Positions 62,433 through 64,000 of a DNA stretch of 64,000 bases are shown piece by piece (positions within the stretch are counted from its first letter, which is position 1; every line of letters begins with the position of its first letter). Source of the stretch: Bradyrhizobium cajani (GTDB lineage Bacteria; Pseudomonadota; Alphaproteobacteria; Rhizobiales; Xanthobacteraceae); the NCBI RefSeq assembly GCF_009759665.1, contig NZ_WQNE01000001.1, positions 549,390-613,389 on the forward strand, read 5' to 3'. Below the pieces are notes generated by a model. That model was not told where the DNA came from. It was given only the letters and a program-made list of their open reading frames with translations, and ran no database searches. Both the position numbers and the translations under genes were made by a program.

Positions 62433-62452
62433 TCGGTTCGCGCCGGCGACAA

Positions 62453-62486
62453 AGTCCATCGCTCCCTGCGGAGCGGTGGGCTTTTT
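62453..62486 (+). terminator. Rho-independent terminator of the second liv operon
   Basis: GTCCATCGCTCC and GGAGCGGTGGGC form a stem with two G-U pairs and a CTGC loop, followed by TTTTT (62482-62486). It is 20 bp past the binding-protein stop. Confidence 0.85.
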
Positions 62487-62620
62487 GCTGTCCTTCGCAG
62501 TTGCGTTCTATTGCCGCCGCCCGCCCTATCGACCTTGGGCGATGTTGACTTTCCACCTCCCGCTCCCAATACTTCGCAAAAAAATAACAACCAGACATAC
62601 AGGTTCAGAGGGAGGATAGG

Positions 62621-63931
62621 ATGCCGACTTCACGCAGGACGCTGCTGAAGACCTCGGCGGCTGCCGCCGCCGCACTCAGCCTCGATTGGACACGTGCCAG
62701 GGCGCAAGCCGAGAATTTGCGCATCGGCGTGATCTACGATCTGACCGGCCCGTTCGCCGCCGGCGGCTCGGTTGCCTCCTCGATCGGTGCGCAGATTGCG
62801 ATCGATCTCGTCAACGAGAAAGGCGGGATCGGAGGCAAGACCAAGATCGTACCTATCGCCGCCGACTCCCAGAGCAAGCCGGACGTCGCGATCAACGAGG
62901 CCGAACGCCTGATCAGCCAGGAGAAGGTCGATATCCTCAACGGCGTCTATGCGAGCTCGCACGCCGTGCCGCTCGCCGCCAAGGTCGAGCAGCAAAAGAA
63001 GATCCTCTGGATCACGACGGCGGTCTCGACCGCCGTGTTCAAGGACAAGAACCTGCAATACGTCTTCCGCGCCCAGATTCATTCCGACCAGTACGGACAA
63101 GCCTTTGCGGGGTTCATCAACGAGCATGCGAAAGCCAAGCTCGGCATGGACCCGAAGGAGGTCAAGGTCGCGCTGATCCACGAGGACGGCCCCTATGGCG
63201 TCGGCGTTGCCTCCGCCGACGAGGCCTATGCCAAGGCGGCCGGCATCCAGGTCGTGCTGCGCGAGGGCTATTCCGCCTCGGCCCCCGATCTCTCCGTGCT
63301 CGTCACCAAGATCAAGCGCGCCAAGGCCGACGTGATCTCGCACGCCGGCTACAACCCCGACATCACGCTGTTCCTGCGCCAGGCGCGCGAGAGCGGCCTG
63401 CGCTTCAAGATGCTGTTCGGAGCAGGTGCCGGCTACAGCCAGCTCGACAAGCTGCGCGCGACCTTCGGCCCCGACATCGACAATTTCTGCAACATCGATC
63501 CGGTGCCGGCGCAGCTGCTCGATCCATCAAAGCTCGCGCCGGGCATGGGCGATCTGACCAAGACCATGGTCTCGCGCTACCAGGCCAAGACCGGCGCGAC
63601 CGACGTGCCGCCGCACTGCTCGATGGGCTTCAATCAGACCTGGGTGCTGCTCAACAACGTGCTGCCGGTCGCCAAGGAGAAGTACGGCAGCTTCGAGCCC
63701 GAGGCCATTCGGAAAGCAGCGCTCGACGTCGACATTCCCGCCGGCGGCACCATCCAGGGCTACGGCGTGAAATTCTTCCCGCCGGGCACCCCGCTGTCCG
63801 GCCAGAACGAACGCTCGACCCCGGTGGTGATGCAGAACGCCGGCGAGCACATCTCGGTGGTATGGCCAACGAACATCCGCACCCAGGACCCGATCTTCCC
63901 GCTGCCGAAGGGTTCGACCTACGGGGCGTAG
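62621..63931 (+). CDS. Liv-type ABC transporter substrate-binding protein (Tat-exported)
   Basis: A 436-residue type-I binding protein, transcribed separately after the terminator; AGAGGGAGG precedes the ATG. The N-terminal twin-arginine signal (SRRTLLKTSAAAAAALSL) is followed by LRIGVIYDLTGPFAAGGSVASSIGAQIAIDLVNEKGGIGGKTKIV. Further landmarks are HEDGPYGVGVASADEAYAKAAGI and GYNPDITLFLRQARESGL. It may be an alternative specificity subunit for the preceding transporter, or serve one encoded beyond the window. Confidence 0.92.
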   Translation: MPTSRRTLLKTSAAAAAALSLDWTRARAQAENLRIGVIYDLTGPFAAGGSVASSIGAQIAIDLVNEKGGIGGKTKIVPIAADSQSKPDVAINEAERLISQEKVDILNGVYASSHAVPLAAKVEQQKKILWITTAVSTAVFKDKNLQYVFRAQIHSDQYGQAFAGFINEHAKAKLGMDPKEVKVALIHEDGPYGVGVASADEAYAKAAGIQVVLREGYSASAPDLSVLVTKIKRAKADVISHAGYNPDITLFLRQARESGLRFKMLFGAGAGYSQLDKLRATFGPDIDNFCNIDPVPAQLLDPSKLAPGMGDLTKTMVSRYQAKTGATDVPPHCSMGFNQTWVLLNNVLPVAKEKYGSFEPEAIRKAALDVDIPAGGTIQGYGVKFFPPGTPLSGQNERSTPVVMQNAGEHISVVWPTNIRTQDPIFPLPKGSTYGA

Positions 63932-63960
63932 TGAAGTCACCGCGGCGCGGACAGCGCGCT

Positions 63961-64000
63961 CCCTCGCCCCGCTTGCGGGGAGAGGGTTGGGGTGAGGGGG
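63961..64000. repeat. Rhizobial intergenic palindromic repeat
   Basis: CCCCGC/GCGGGG with a TT loop (63967-63980) sits in CTCGCCCC...GGGTGAGGGG. I recall this as a very common intergenic motif in Bradyrhizobium and related genomes. It continues to the window edge. Confidence 0.75.

Overview
The window is a high-GC alphaproteobacterial chromosome segment, most likely Bradyrhizobium or a close relative in the Nitrobacteraceae. This is inferred from protein style, the many Liv-type transporters, and intergenic palindromes of a kind I recall from Bradyrhizobium and Rhodopseudomonas. No rRNA, transposase, integrase or CRISPR array was seen.

1-18665 is a catabolic region in two blocks. The first (1-9576) holds two paralogous family-1 ABC substrate-binding proteins (one cut by the window edge), a Rieske protein, two ACMSD-like amidohydrolases, a two-subunit aconitase X dehydratase and an FAD oxidoreductase. 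A MarR and a LysR regulator are transcribed away from them. The second (9601-18665) holds a XylR-type regulator with a degenerate ATPase domain facing a cupin-SDR-livKGFHM-alcohol dehydrogenase operon across a perfect 14-bp inverted repeat.

18726-36503 is an efflux and signalling region. It carries two RND pumps with their membrane fusion proteins, three OmpR-type response regulators (one without a kinase), two sensor kinases, a patatin lipoprotein, a DUF3313 lipoprotein and a small exported protein. A conserved element with fixed spacing occurs three times here, next to both paralogous regulators and next to the exported protein.

36676-45306 contains small exported proteins, a tRNA-Met-like fragment, tenA, and a probable 6.4-kb island. 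The island is bounded by a 51-nt duplication of the 3' part of an intact tRNA-Lys gene. Its cargo is a TetR-controlled RND pump and an alpha/beta hydrolase. The tetR/efflux intergenic region has a pair of inverted 38-bp operator-like repeats.

45476-57401 is mixed: an LTXXQ periplasmic protein, an orphan TRAP binding protein, a 1199-residue AIDA-repeat protein with type I secretion features, leuA behind a leucine-rich leader peptide and competing hairpins, an SMP-30-type lactonase, a D-Ala-D-Ala ligase and a DAO-type oxidoreductase.

57869-63931 is a second Liv-type ABC operon. Its two ATPases are fused into one 493-residue protein. A matching binding protein follows, then a second, separately transcribed binding protein.
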